From NCBI GenBank assembly GCA_964343705.1, contig CAYFJX010000006.1, positions 1 through 64,000 on the forward strand: a stretch of DNA of 64,000 nucleotides. The letters run 5' to 3'. Source of the DNA: JAUSFM01 sp964343705. Lineage in GTDB: Archaea > Nanobdellota > Nanobdellia > Woesearchaeales > UBA12501. Below are positions 34,476 to 43,068 of this stretch, piece after piece (the stretch's first letter is position 1; every line of letters starts with the position of its first letter). The notes under the pieces were generated by a model. That model was not told the origin of the DNA, did not search any database, and worked only from the letters and a program-made list of their open reading frames with translations. The translations under genes and the position numbers were made by a program.

Positions 34476-35399
34476 ATGCTGAGAGAAGCAAACCATACCC
34501 GGTTTCAACTTGAAGAGGCGATGTTTGAACGGCTTGTACAAGGTAGGGTTTCTATTATTGTTCCAGTTTACAATGCAGAAGATACTATTGTAACATGCCT
34601 GGAAAGTATGCGTGGACAAACCTATGACAATCTTGAAGTATTAGTTGTTGATGATTGCAGTGAAGACAACTCAGTTGAGGCCATGCAAGACTGGCTTGCA
34701 GATGTTAATGATCCTCGATTTCGTTTGTTTCAAACAAGTGAGAACGCTGGGCCGTATGTTATTAAGAACTTGCTCTTTGTTGATCATATAACTGGTGAGT
34801 TCACTACCTGCCAGGATGCAGACGATTACTCTGATTTGGAGAGGGTTGGCAAGCAAGTGACCTATCTTCAGGATACGCCTCATGCAGGAGGTGTGGGTGT
34901 GTGGTTGCGGGAGATAGTGTCTGACCCTGATGAACTCCCTGAGCATTGGAGAAAACGAAACTACAAACTCAATGGGGATGGTTATTTTGAGCGGTTTGCT
35001 AACTATCCTCTTCTGATAGAGAAGAAACCAGGACATCAGGGTCAAAAACATTTTACGGTGTGTGCTTCTTTACTTGCTCCAACATCACATTTTTTTAATC
35101 TTGGTGGTTTTGATGGCACTGTTAGATTTGCAGCTGACTCAGAGTTTGTCAACAGACTTGTTAGGATTATTAGTGTAGGGAATATCCCTGAATACCTATA
35201 TATTCGACTCGTTCATCTAGATAGTTTAACTACTTCCCCAGATACGGGTATGTTGTCACAAGCACGCAAAGATTATTGGGCATTACAAAAAAAAGCAATA
35301 GAACGGACAGGATTACACTACCAAGAACATGGAGAACTCCCTAACCTCTACAAAGGATTTGTAGTGCCTAATGGCACAACACTACGGGAAATTGTTTAG
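34476..35399 (+). CDS. Family 2 glycosyltransferase
   Basis: The 307-residue product has the GT2 opening RVSIIVPVYNAEDTIVTCLESM (about residue 23 on), LEVLVVDDCSEDNS and TCQDADDYSD, the DxD-like nucleotide-sugar/metal motif. No membrane helix, so it acts at the cytoplasmic face, probably on glycans for surface structures. The first ~20 residues are extra to the family; an internal ATG at 34521 is an alternative start. A CGCC/GGCG hairpin at 34460-34472 sits directly before the chosen start. Confidence 0.85.
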   Translation: MLREANHTRFQLEEAMFERLVQGRVSIIVPVYNAEDTIVTCLESMRGQTYDNLEVLVVDDCSEDNSVEAMQDWLADVNDPRFRLFQTSENAGPYVIKNLLFVDHITGEFTTCQDADDYSDLERVGKQVTYLQDTPHAGGVGVWLREIVSDPDELPEHWRKRNYKLNGDGYFERFANYPLLIEKKPGHQGQKHFTVCASLLAPTSHFFNLGGFDGTVRFAADSEFVNRLVRIISVGNIPEYLYIRLVHLDSLTTSPDTGMLSQARKDYWALQKKAIERTGLHYQEHGELPNLYKGFVVPNGTTLREIV

Positions 35400-35402
35400 A
35401 AT

Positions 35403-36068
35403 TTACTTATCCCCAACTTCAACCATCATTTCTTTAAACGCATTGTAAGCACGCGTTGCATCTTTTTCTCCAATAATAAAAATAATCTCAGTCATGGTTG
35501 AAATATTCTCAAATACGTTAATGTTCTCCCAACTTAGCTTACGCGTAGCAAGTGCCAACACACCGGGGGTAGTAAAAAACTCTTCAGTTAAACTCAATGC
35601 CAATGACACTAACTTTTTTTCAACATTAACTATTTTTTCTCCTTTCAAAATACTCTTAACATCATCAAGATACTTTTCTGGAATAACAATGGTGCTTTCA
35701 TAATTGCCGTGGATAACATTCAAGCTTTCACCACGGTCATGATCCACAAGGTTATGCAACTCCTGCATTTTCTTTACAGCACTTGGTGTCTTAACAACTG
35801 TCAGGTCACACAAGCCAGTTTTCATAATAATCTCAGACGTGAGCTTGAATGCTTTTGCAGGAGGCGCTTTCTTTTGTATTTTTTCAGCGTGTCTGCGCAA
35901 GGCCATGACAATGGCAGCAGTTTTTACTGGTCCATCCATTTCAGTTTCTATGCGTTGCTGGAGGTGTTCAGCAAGGTTAGCATAGCTTATGATCCCCTCT
36001 ATGAGGCTCTCCTGAAGGGTTGGCCTTGAATCAATTATTTTTTTTACAACTTGACTAACAGTTACCAT
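35403..36068 (-). CDS. ACT-domain amino-acid regulator
   Basis: The 221-residue product starts with an HTH-like region (TVSQVVKKIIDSRPTLQESLIEGIISYANLA) and ends with aspartokinase-like ACT repeats (about 110-220; LTEEFFTTPGVLALATRKLSWENINVFEN). It matches a family of predicted archaeal regulators of amino-acid metabolism that bind small ligands through ACT domains. It is divergent from the lysine operon, so it is a good candidate for sensing lysine and controlling that operon. Confidence 0.75.
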   Translation of the reverse strand: MVTVSQVVKKIIDSRPTLQESLIEGIISYANLAEHLQQRIETEMDGPVKTAAIVMALRRHAEKIQKKAPPAKAFKLTSEIIMKTGLCDLTVVKTPSAVKKMQELHNLVDHDRGESLNVIHGNYESTIVIPEKYLDDVKSILKGEKIVNVEKKLVSLALSLTEEFFTTPGVLALATRKLSWENINVFENISTMTEIIFIIGEKDATRAYNAFKEMMVEVGDK

Positions 36069-36112
36069 GTAGCACCTTTAAAAATTTGTTATTATGGTAA
36101 CATTAGGTTATT

Positions 36113-36255
36113 ATAGTATTTATATCTTTCGGTTAGTTATCGTTTTGCCAAAAAAATTTCCTCCACGCCACGTAGTGTGGCTGTGGGGACCTCATATTCA
36201 TAACATACCCTGATACGAAAAATAACAAAATACAACCAAACAGAGGTATACAACA
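36113..36255 (+). promoter_or_regulatory. Promoter and leader hairpin of the lysine operon
   Basis: A TATTTATAT element at about 36115-36123 lies ~130 bases before the lysW ATG, an unusually long leader for this genome. The leader contains a bulged hairpin: CCAC-GCCAC (36163-36171) with GTGGC-T-GTGG (36077 offset; bases 36177-36186). TTATTAT repeats around 36090-36112 could be regulator sites shared with the divergent ACT gene. The hairpin could be an attenuator or a cis element; this is inference. Confidence 0.35.
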
Positions 36256-36414
36256 ATGACAGAATGTCCAACATGTGCTGCAGCCCTTACTATCCCAGAC
36301 GGCACTGAAACAAATGAGCTCATCAATTGCTCTGATTGTGGATCTGACTTAGAAGTAACTGGCCCAGGCCAAGTTAAAGCAGCACCACAGGAAGAAGAAG
36401 ACTGGGGCCAATAA
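36256..36414 (+). CDS. lysW: LysW carrier protein, C-terminal Gln variant
   Basis: The 52-residue product has zinc-binding Cys pairs CPTC and CSDC, and an acidic tail ending Glu-Glu-Glu-Asp-Trp-Gly-Gln. LysW carries alpha-aminoadipate on the side chain of a C-terminal Glu (family motif EDWGE). Here the last codon is CAA (36409-36411), giving Gln. All other features are normal. Gln cannot be ligated by LysX without first becoming Glu. Either a deamidation step exists, or a single-base error or change is involved. It is the first gene of the lysine operon. Confidence 0.9.
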   Translation: MTECPTCAAALTIPDGTETNELINCSDCGSDLEVTGPGQVKAAPQEEEDWGQ

Positions 36415-36445
36415 TACCTATATCTGAATAACAAGGGGGTTATGC

Positions 36446-37690
36446 ATGGTACTCATACTAGACGCAACACTACGAGAAGGAGAACAAACACCAGCAGTGT
36501 GTTTTGATAGGCACATAAAGCTAGCAATAGCAGATTTTCTAGATCAGATTGGTGTTGATATCATAGAATCTGGTCACCCTCTGGTAACACAAGGAATCTA
36601 TGATGCAGTAAGAACCCTTGCCAGTAAAAATTACCGTGCAAGAATAGGAGCGCACGCACGATCAGTACAAAAAGATGTGGATACTGCTCTTGAATGTGGT
36701 GTTGGCTTTCTAGGGATATTCTATTGTGTGTCAGATGATCGACTCAATCAAGTGTTTCGCAAAGATCTCAACACAGCTATTGAACAAATCACTAAAATGA
36801 TTCGTTACGCAAAGCAACACAACCCAAATCTTCTTATACGGTACACACCAGAGGATACTGTTCGTTCACCATTTGAAAACGTAGTCCAGGCTGCGGTAGC
36901 AGCATGCCGTGCAGGTGCAGACATCATTAGTGTTGCAGACACCACTGGTCACATGATTCCAGGAACACAACGAAACATGTATGATTACATAAAGCGATTA
37001 CGAGCAGCACTTAACCAACAGGGTGTGAATCCTAAGCTTGCAGTGCACTGCCACAATGATCGGGGTCTTGCACTTGCAAATGCTCTTGACGCGTATCGCG
37101 CAGGTGTTGATATTATAGACGCAACTGTCCTTGGCATTGGAGAACGTGCAGGACTGGTAGATCTCGCAACGTTACTTACTGTCTTACATTCAGACTTTGG
37201 CGAAGGAAAGAACTGGAACCTTAAAGTCCTACCAGAACTTTACAAACTAGTCAGTCAGCATGCAAACATTCCTGTACCTGTAATGCAGCCAATCACTGGA
37301 GCAAACGCGTTCACCCATTGTGCAGGTGTCCATACACAGGCAGCAACACAAAATCCATTACACTACCAAAGTCTTGACCCTGCCGTGGTTGGTAGATCAA
37401 TGCGTGTATCCCTTGATCACATGTCTGGCCTTGCCAGTGTAAAGCATGCACTTAATGAAATCGGAGAAAATGATGTAAGCAAGGAATTACAATTAGCAAT
37501 TCTTAACCGTGTTAAAGCAATTGGAGAAACAGGCAGAAGCGTTGAACTTGACGAGTTACGAAACATAGTACGTTGGTGTAGGCAAACAACATTTATAACA
37601 AAAGTAGCACAGGAAGCTCCACCAGAACCGCCAGAACCAGAGCTTACACAAGAAGTTCAGGAGGTAGAACAAAATGGGAACCATAGTTGA
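36446..37690 (+). CDS. lys20: Homocitrate synthase
   Basis: The 414-residue product matches the DRE-TIM family of homocitrate/isopropylmalate synthases: DATLREGEQTPAVCF at the start, the metal-binding AVHCHNDRGLALANAL, and GANAFTHCAGVHTQA. It lacks the LeuA regulatory dimer domain of isopropylmalate synthase. The operon context decides for homocitrate, the first committed step of lysine synthesis. The last ~30 residues are Pro/Glu/Gln-rich and extra. The next gene overlaps by 17 bases. Confidence 0.88.
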   Translation: MVLILDATLREGEQTPAVCFDRHIKLAIADFLDQIGVDIIESGHPLVTQGIYDAVRTLASKNYRARIGAHARSVQKDVDTALECGVGFLGIFYCVSDDRLNQVFRKDLNTAIEQITKMIRYAKQHNPNLLIRYTPEDTVRSPFENVVQAAVAACRAGADIISVADTTGHMIPGTQRNMYDYIKRLRAALNQQGVNPKLAVHCHNDRGLALANALDAYRAGVDIIDATVLGIGERAGLVDLATLLTVLHSDFGEGKNWNLKVLPELYKLVSQHANIPVPVMQPITGANAFTHCAGVHTQAATQNPLHYQSLDPAVVGRSMRVSLDHMSGLASVKHALNEIGENDVSKELQLAILNRVKAIGETGRSVELDELRNIVRWCRQTTFITKVAQEAPPEPPEPELTQEVQEVEQNGNHS

Positions 37691-38990
37691 AGAAATATTT
37701 TCACGAAAACTAGGACGGCCAGTCAAAGCAGGAGAAATCATACTTGTTGACGTTGACTACATGATGACACATGACAATACCACTCCTCTTGCAATCAAAG
37801 CGTGGCGAGATATTGGCAAACCAATCAAGTACAAAGACAGGATTGTCATCCACTTTGATCACGCTTACCCCGCACCAAACTTGCTTGCAGCAAAAGCACA
37901 ACAAAACATTGTAAATTTTATGAAGGAACAAGATATTAAACATTTTTTTCATCAAGGCATTTGCCATCAAGTTATGATTGAAGAAGGATTTATCACACCA
38001 GGACGTGTAGTTATTGGTGGTGACTCGCATACTAACACTGGTGGAGCCTTTGGGTGCTTTGCAGTGGGTTTTGGCTCAACAGAAATTGGTGTTGCATGGA
38101 TATCAGGTAAGACCTGGTTTAAAGTTCCAGAAACAATTAACATTCGCATGTCTGGAAGTATGCAACCTGGAGTTACTGCAAAAGATGTCATGCTCTACAT
38201 TGCTGGCAAGCTCACCATGAATGGTGCAACTTACAAGTCAGTTGAATTTTCAGGACCATTCATTGACGCACTGCCTATGCATGAACGCCTTATCTTTCCT
38301 AACATGTCAACAGAGCTTGGTGCAAAGTGTGGTCTTATGGCTGTTGATCAAACAACAATAGACTTTCTGACTCATCAAACCAATGCACAAGGACCTTTTG
38401 AAATGATCAAACCAGTAAATCCAGTGTATGAGCAAGAAGTAGACATTGACGTGTCACAAATACAACCACAAGTAGCATGTCACCCCACTGTTGACAATGT
38501 CAAACCACTCAGTGACGTTGTTGGCTTACCCATAAATGAAGTGTTCATTGGAACCTGTACAAATGGAAGGTTTGAAGACTTAGAAGCAGCAGCTGCAATA
38601 CTCAAAGGAAGAAAAGTTGCGCGTTTTACACGGACAATAGTCACTCCTGCAAGCCAGAAAGTGTATGAAAAAGCATGGCAAGCAGGCCTCATAAAAACAT
38701 TTACTGACGCAGGCTGCACAGTAACAACCACTGGTTGTGGTGCGTGTATTGGAAGACATGGTGGCTTGCTTGCACCAGGTGAGCGAGCATTTACGACAAT
38801 GAACAGAAACTTTATTGGACGAATGGGCAGTCCCCAAGCAGAAATCTATCTTGGAAGCCCAGCTGCTGCAGCTGCAACAGCAATCGAAGGAAAAATAGCA
38901 GATCCTCGAAACTATCAACAATCACAACCAACACAAACTGGGCAAGTACAACCAGCGCCAATACAACAAGCAACACAGGAGGTGCTCTAA
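37674..38990 (+). CDS. lysT: Homoaconitase large subunit
   Basis: The 438-residue product is aconitase-like: VIGGDSHTNTGGAFGCFAVG, FIGTCTNGR and GCGACIGRHGG supply the 4Fe-4S cluster Cys residues. It isomerises homocitrate to homoisocitrate together with the small subunit. GGAGGT 6-11 bases before ATG 37674 supports this start. The last ~25 residues are Gln/Pro-rich and probably disordered. It is coupled to the small subunit by TAATG overlap. Confidence 0.92.
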   Translation: MGTIVEEIFSRKLGRPVKAGEIILVDVDYMMTHDNTTPLAIKAWRDIGKPIKYKDRIVIHFDHAYPAPNLLAAKAQQNIVNFMKEQDIKHFFHQGICHQVMIEEGFITPGRVVIGGDSHTNTGGAFGCFAVGFGSTEIGVAWISGKTWFKVPETINIRMSGSMQPGVTAKDVMLYIAGKLTMNGATYKSVEFSGPFIDALPMHERLIFPNMSTELGAKCGLMAVDQTTIDFLTHQTNAQGPFEMIKPVNPVYEQEVDIDVSQIQPQVACHPTVDNVKPLSDVVGLPINEVFIGTCTNGRFEDLEAAAAILKGRKVARFTRTIVTPASQKVYEKAWQAGLIKTFTDAGCTVTTTGCGACIGRHGGLLAPGERAFTTMNRNFIGRMGSPQAEIYLGSPAAAAATAIEGKIADPRNYQQSQPTQTGQVQPAPIQQATQEVL

Positions 38991-39484
38991 TGGCACGCGT
39001 TTGGAAATTTGGAAGCAATGTCAACACTGACGAAATAATGCCAGCACGATACAATATAACTATTGACCCACAAGAACTTGCAAAAAACGTTTTTTGTGAA
39101 GTACGACCAGAACTATGCAAGGAAGCCCAGCAAGGAGATATTATTGTTGCAGGCGAAAACTTTGGGTGTGGTTCATCACGAGAACACGCACCTATAGCAA
39201 TCAAAGGTGTCGGCATTGGTTGCATTATTGCAGTGTCATACGCACGAATCTTTTTTAGAAACTGCATCAACATAGGCTTGCCTATTCTTGAATGCAAACA
39301 AGCAGCTGAAGAAATCAATGAAGGTGAAGACGTCACTGTTGATGTGCAAACAGGTGTGATTACCAACAACACAACAGGTAAAACCTACCAAGCAAAACCA
39401 CTACCTGAATTTGTACTTAAAATTGCAAACGCAGGTGGGATTGTTAACTTTTTGAAAACACATGACATCGAGGCACTACAATGA
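38990..39484 (+). CDS. lysU: Homoaconitase small subunit
   Basis: The 164-residue product has VWKFGSNVNTDEIMPARYN, then GENFGCGSSREHAPIAIKG, the substrate-binding swivel domain motifs. It works with the large subunit upstream. The specificity loop after the PARYN motif (ITIDPQELAK) cannot by itself separate homoaconitase from isopropylmalate isomerase, but the operon supports lysine synthesis. Next gene overlaps by ATGA. Confidence 0.9.
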   Translation: MARVWKFGSNVNTDEIMPARYNITIDPQELAKNVFCEVRPELCKEAQQGDIIVAGENFGCGSSREHAPIAIKGVGIGCIIAVSYARIFFRNCINIGLPILECKQAAEEINEGEDVTVDVQTGVITNNTTGKTYQAKPLPEFVLKIANAGGIVNFLKTHDIEALQ

Positions 39485-40533
39485 CTGAGAAAACATACAC
39501 TATTTGCATTCTTCCAGGAGATGGTATCGGGCCTGAGGTAATTGAAGAAGCAGTGCGACTACTCAAAGCACTGCCTGTCTCATGGAACTTTGTATATGGA
39601 GATATTGGCTATGATGCCTACCAACGTCTAGGCTCAGCATTACCACAAGCAACACTTGACAAAGTTAGTGCGGCTGATGCAAGCTTGTTTGGTGCAGTAA
39701 CTACACCACCAAACATTCCAAACTATTCATCACCTATCCTTGGCTTGCGAAAACACTTTGACCTCTACGCAAACATACGTCCATGTAGGAGCATGCCTAC
39801 TGATCTTTCCAGGCCAAACATCAACATGATCACTGTCAGAGAAAACACAGAAGGACTCTACTCAAAAAGCGAGCGTGTGGAAGACAATGGTGACACAGCC
39901 ATCACAGAACGCATTATTACACGCAAGGGAAGTGAACGTATTGTACGGTATGCGTTTGAACTTGCACGAAAAAAAGGATTCAAGAAAGTTACTGTTGTAC
40001 ACAAAGCTAATGTGCTTCGTGAAACATGCGGCTTGTTTATTCGTGTGGCAGATGAAGTAGCACAACAATTTCCTGATATTGAAAAAGAAGAATGTATTGT
40101 TGACGCATGTGCAATGCAACTCATAAAAAGACCAGAATCATTTGAAATAATCGTAACAACCAATATGTTTGGAGACATACTCAGTGATGAGGCAAGCATG
40201 CTTGTTGGCGGCCTTGGGCTGGCATACAGCGGCAATGTTGGGGACGCCGTTGCAGTGTTTGAATCAGTGCATGGTTCAGCACCAAAATATGTAGGCACAC
40301 AGAAAGCAAATCCAATGGCAACATTCCTTGCAGCAAAACTCATGCTCGACTATTTAGGTCTTGACGCAGAAGCACAACAGCTTGAACAAGCAGTGCATGC
40401 GGCCATAGCAAACAAGCAAACCACACCAGATCTTGGAGGAGCACTCACCACACAACAAGTAACAGATGCAGTCATACAACACTTACAAACAACAAAAACT
40501 ACGCAAACACCACCCATGGAGGCACAACAATGA
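39481..40533 (+). CDS. Homoisocitrate dehydrogenase
   Basis: The 350-residue product is a beta-decarboxylating dehydrogenase: ICILPGDGIGPEVIEEAVRL, substrate-binding RENTEGLYS, VTTNMFGDILSDEASML with metal Asp residues, and ESVHGSAPKYVGT for NAD. It oxidises homoisocitrate to 2-oxoadipate. Homology alone allows isopropylmalate or isocitrate; context decides. A Gln/Thr-rich tail of about 20 residues ends the protein. Overlaps lysX by ATGA. Confidence 0.9.
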   Translation: MTEKTYTICILPGDGIGPEVIEEAVRLLKALPVSWNFVYGDIGYDAYQRLGSALPQATLDKVSAADASLFGAVTTPPNIPNYSSPILGLRKHFDLYANIRPCRSMPTDLSRPNINMITVRENTEGLYSKSERVEDNGDTAITERIITRKGSERIVRYAFELARKKGFKKVTVVHKANVLRETCGLFIRVADEVAQQFPDIEKEECIVDACAMQLIKRPESFEIIVTTNMFGDILSDEASMLVGGLGLAYSGNVGDAVAVFESVHGSAPKYVGTQKANPMATFLAAKLMLDYLGLDAEAQQLEQAVHAAIANKQTTPDLGGALTTQQVTDAVIQHLQTTKTTQTPPMEAQQ

Positions 40534-41387
40534 CGCTGAGAATAGGTTTTTTACACTCAATTATTAGAAAAGATGAGAAGTTAATACTCGACGAACTGAA
40601 AAAGCGAGACAATGTTGAGATAGTTATGCTTGATGATCGGCAACTCGAGTTTACTCTTGGAAAGAACGGCTTTCCAGTTGATTGTGTTATTGAAAGGAGT
40701 ATTAATCACTCGCGCGCATTACACGCACTACGTATTTTTGAAAGTATGGGAATACCTTGCTTTAATACAAGTGCAGTTGCAACAACCTGTGGAGACAAAC
40801 TCCTGACTAGTGTTGCTCTTGCAGAAGCATGTGTGCCACAACCAGAAGTGAGAATTGCATTTACAGAAGAGTCTGCACTACGAACAATGGAAGAGATGGG
40901 ATATCCTGTTGTGCTCAAGCCAGCAGTTGGCTCATGGGGTCGTTTGTTGTCAAAAGTGAATGATCGCGAAGCAGCAGAATCAATACTAGAACATAAAAGG
41001 ATCCTGGGTAGTTATCATCACTCTATTTTTTACATCCAAGAATATGTAGAAAAAAAGGGAAGAGACATACGCGCTTTTGTTGTGGGTGACGAGCTTATCT
41101 GCGCAATTTACCGAACAAGCAATCATTGGATAACTAACACTGCGCGGGGTGGAACAGCAACAAACTGTCCAGTCACTGATGAAATGCGCGAGATTTGCCT
41201 TAAAGCAGCAAAAGCAGTTGGTGGTGGCATTGTTGCCCTTGATTTATTTGAAACAGCAGATGGTCTGAAAGTAAATGAAGTTAACTACACCATGGAATTC
41301 AAAAACAGCATAGACACAACAGGAGTTAACATTCCAGCAAAGATAGTTGATTATGTTGTTAATCAATTGGAGAATCGGCAAAAATGA
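40530..41387 (+). CDS. lysX: LysX, LysW-aminoadipate ligase
   Basis: The 285-residue product is a RimK/ATP-grasp ligase: YPVVLKPAVGSWGRLLSKV for ATP binding, IQEYVEKKGRDIRAFVVG, and the substrate signature EVNYTMEFKNSIDTTGVNI. It joins the amino group of alpha-aminoadipate to the C-terminal glutamate side chain of LysW. In this genome LysW ends in Gln, so the acceptor needs converting first or the ligase has changed. Overlaps neighbours by 4 bases on both sides. Confidence 0.93.
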   Translation: MTLRIGFLHSIIRKDEKLILDELKKRDNVEIVMLDDRQLEFTLGKNGFPVDCVIERSINHSRALHALRIFESMGIPCFNTSAVATTCGDKLLTSVALAEACVPQPEVRIAFTEESALRTMEEMGYPVVLKPAVGSWGRLLSKVNDREAAESILEHKRILGSYHHSIFYIQEYVEKKGRDIRAFVVGDELICAIYRTSNHWITNTARGGTATNCPVTDEMREICLKAAKAVGGGIVALDLFETADGLKVNEVNYTMEFKNSIDTTGVNIPAKIVDYVVNQLENRQK

Positions 41388-42412
41388 AAGCAAGCATTGT
41401 CGGAGCATCAGGATATGTTGGAGGAGAACTACTACGTTTGTTACTATTCCATCCAAATGTTGAGATTGTGCAAGTAACCAGTGAGCGATTTGCAGGCAAG
41501 CCAGTAAAAATAGTTCATCCCAACTTACGAAAGCAAACCACTCTTACTTTTTCTAGTATTAAAGACCTTGAACCTGTTGACATACTCTTTGTTGCACTAC
41601 CTCATGGCAAGCTGATGAAGGACATTGAAACATTCAAGAAGCTTGGCACAAAAATAATCGACCTCTCAGCAGACTTTCGACTCAAAAACGCAGAAGACTA
41701 CACAAACTGGTATGGGTGTGAGCACCCCAACGCTGCCATGCTTACAGACTTTGTATATGGAATTGTTGAACTACACAGGGAAGAAATGAAAACTGCAAAC
41801 TATGTAAGTAGTGCAGGCTGCAATGCAACAGCAACCATCCTTTCGCTGTATCCGTTGTTCAAAGCAGGACTTGTTGACACAACACAACCAGTCATTGCAG
41901 AAGCAAAATGTGGTTCGTCAGAAGGAGGCAACAAAAGTAGCGATGCCTCCCACCACCCAGAACGAAGTGGCTGTGTACGATCCTACAAGCCAACACGGCA
42001 TAGGCACATAGCAGAAATGATACAAGAGCTTGGCAGCCCAGTTAATTTTTCAGCAACGTCCATTGACATGGTACGTGGCATCCTCCTCACAGCACACGTG
42101 TTTGTCAAACAAGGAACAACAGAAATTGATGTGTGGAAAGCATACCGTGCCGCCTATGGAGAAGAGCCATTTATTCGTATTGTCAAAGAAAAACAAGGCC
42201 TGTATCGCTACCCAGAACCAAAACTACTTGCAGGTACAAACTTTTGTGACATTGGCTTTGCACTTGACGAGCAAACAAATCGACTTGTTGTCATAGGTGC
42301 TATTGATAATCTTATGAAAGGAGCAGCAGGACAAGCAGTCCATGCCATGAACATCATGTGTGGCTTTGACGAACAAACAGGACTTACCTTTCCTGGATTG
42401 CACCCTATTTAG
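41384..42412 (+). CDS. lysY: LysY, LysW-aminoadipyl phosphate reductase
   Basis: The 342-residue product matches the ArgC/LysY family: ASIVGASGYVGGELLRLLLF for NADPH binding, YVSSAGCNATATIL with catalytic Cys, and CGSSEGGNKSS and HRHIAEM segments. It reduces LysW-bound aminoadipyl phosphate to the semialdehyde. Length is standard. It ends 14 bases before the amidotransferase gene. Confidence 0.93.
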   Translation: MKASIVGASGYVGGELLRLLLFHPNVEIVQVTSERFAGKPVKIVHPNLRKQTTLTFSSIKDLEPVDILFVALPHGKLMKDIETFKKLGTKIIDLSADFRLKNAEDYTNWYGCEHPNAAMLTDFVYGIVELHREEMKTANYVSSAGCNATATILSLYPLFKAGLVDTTQPVIAEAKCGSSEGGNKSSDASHHPERSGCVRSYKPTRHRHIAEMIQELGSPVNFSATSIDMVRGILLTAHVFVKQGTTEIDVWKAYRAAYGEEPFIRIVKEKQGLYRYPEPKLLAGTNFCDIGFALDEQTNRLVVIGAIDNLMKGAAGQAVHAMNIMCGFDEQTGLTFPGLHPI

Positions 42413-42426
42413 GGGGTTGATGAAGT

Positions 42427-43068
42427 ATGTGCCGACTCCTAGCAGTAAAAAACAACAATGCATTTAGTATTACTAAGCACCTACAACAGTTTGCAACCAT
42501 TTCAAAAAACAGCAAAGAATTTCAAGGTCACGGCTGGGGATGCTCATGGCTTGATGATACAGGGGCATGGCAGCACTATAAAAACATAAAGCCAATATGG
42601 GAAGACAACCTTGAACAATTTGGAACAACTACATTGTTGATTGCTCATGCACGTAGTGCGTTCCAAGACAAAGACATTGTGGTTGAAAACAACATGCCAT
42701 TTTACAATGACACGCTTGTGTTTATCTTTAACGGTGAACTCCACGGTGTTCGCATAAAAGCAGATGGCAGAATTGGAGCAGAAAAAGTGTTTAACTACGT
42801 TAAACGATTCACAGATAATAATGTACTCGCTGGTTTGAAAAAAGGAACAGAACTTATAACAAAACAAACACGGCATGTGAAAGCAATGAACATACTTATG
42901 GCAGACAAGGAAAACGTGTATGTACACGAGCAGTGGAATGAGGATGAAGAGTATCATACTTTACACACTAAAAACAATGAGGGTGGTTTTATTGTATGCT
43001 CAGCACCCTACCAAGATGATGAAGGTTGGGAACCAATCCCCAACAACACAACACAGGTGATGAAATGA
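42427..43068 (+). CDS. Class II glutamine amidotransferase-type Ntn hydrolase in lysine operon
   Basis: The 213-residue product begins Met-Cys-Arg-Leu-Leu-Ala, so removal of Met exposes the Cys nucleophile. GHGWGCSWLDD, LIAHARSAFQDKDI and NNMPFYNDTLVFIFNGELHG are glutaminase-domain hallmarks, closest in layout to YafJ-like proteins. No synthetase domain is attached. It is coupled to lysZ by ATGA and sits inside the operon, so it is likely part of the pathway. Its chemistry (hydrolysis of a gamma-glutamyl amide) is that needed to turn the LysW C-terminal Gln to Glu, or to free lysine from LysW in place of LysK. Both ideas are inference. Confidence 0.85.
   Translation: MCRLLAVKNNNAFSITKHLQQFATISKNSKEFQGHGWGCSWLDDTGAWQHYKNIKPIWEDNLEQFGTTTLLIAHARSAFQDKDIVVENNMPFYNDTLVFIFNGELHGVRIKADGRIGAEKVFNYVKRFTDNNVLAGLKKGTELITKQTRHVKAMNILMADKENVYVHEQWNEDEEYHTLHTKNNEGGFIVCSAPYQDDEGWEPIPNNTTQVMK

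Noticed and set aside
36198..36434. Reverse-strand frame over lysW
   Set aside because: LysW is unmistakable on the plus strand.
43026..43064. Longer start for lysZ
   Set aside because: The kinase family starts at MIIVKIGGG and the ATGA overlap at 43065 is the standard junction in this operon.
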